Source: an uncultured Pedobacter sp.
Lineage (GTDB): Bacteria > Bacteroidota > Bacteroidia > Sphingobacteriales > Sphingobacteriaceae
NCBI GenBank assembly: GCA_938008555.1
Contig: CALLKE010000246.1
Span: 1-24,824 of the forward strand
Direction: 5' to 3'
Length of the DNA stretch: 24,824 nt
Shown here: in pieces, positions 24,819 to 24,824 of the stretch
Layout: each line of letters opens with the position of its first letter
Position numbering within the stretch: position 1 is the first letter of the stretch
Position numbers and translations under genes: made by a program
Notes under the pieces: model-generated
Seen by the model: only the letters and a program-made list of their open reading frames with translations
Databases searched by the model: none
What the model was told of the DNA's origin: nothing

Positions 24819-24824
24819 CAAAAC

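Overview
The window looks like a chromosomal segment of a member of the Bacteroidota (Cytophagales/Sphingobacteriales-like; genus not resolvable from the sequence). The evidence is three secreted proteins ending in a type IX secretion (T9SS) type-B / gliding-motility-associated C-terminal domain, promoter-like TAnnTTTG boxes, near absence of Shine-Dalgarno sequences, AT-rich spacers, and the Bacteroidota style of RsmG and HMG-CoA lyase.

Left end (1-4460): the 3' part of an RHS-repeat protein with an unusually short variable tip and no immunity gene runs into a convergent housekeeping pair, rsmG-dprA (rRNA methylation and DNA uptake/recombination). The Na+/H+ antiporter gene nhaA is divergent from that pair. 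A perfect 48-bp palindrome serves as a two-way terminator between nhaA and the next gene.

Centre (4467-15075): three large paralogous surface or secreted proteins (805, 1300 and 978 aa) lie head-to-tail on the minus strand. They have 7, 13 and 4 copies of an ~88-residue Big2/Ig-like repeat, a signal peptide and a T9SS-B C-terminal domain. The third also carries an IPT/TIG domain and seven FG-GAP/VCBS blades in front of its repeats. The 1300-aa gene has strongly homogenised 264-bp DNA repeats. I read this as an adhesin or matrix-protein family growing by duplication of repeat units. A 640-bp AT-rich gap follows and holds a hairpin made of two inverted DnaA-box-like sequences.

Right-centre (15076-18735): minus-strand metabolic and redox genes. 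These are a thioredoxin-reductase-like ferredoxin-NADP reductase directly abutting an adrenodoxin-type [2Fe-2S] ferredoxin, then a type-II NADH dehydrogenase and an HMG-CoA-lyase family enzyme.

Right end (18972-24697): a complete type I restriction-modification operon hsdM-hsdS-hsdR on the plus strand, divergent from the redox genes. The target-recognition parts of HsdS look AT-richer than their frame, which fits exchange of recognition domains. No tRNA, rRNA, CRISPR array or intact transposase was seen. The region most worth follow-up is the repeat-protein trio. Nothing in the window proves a wholly new system.
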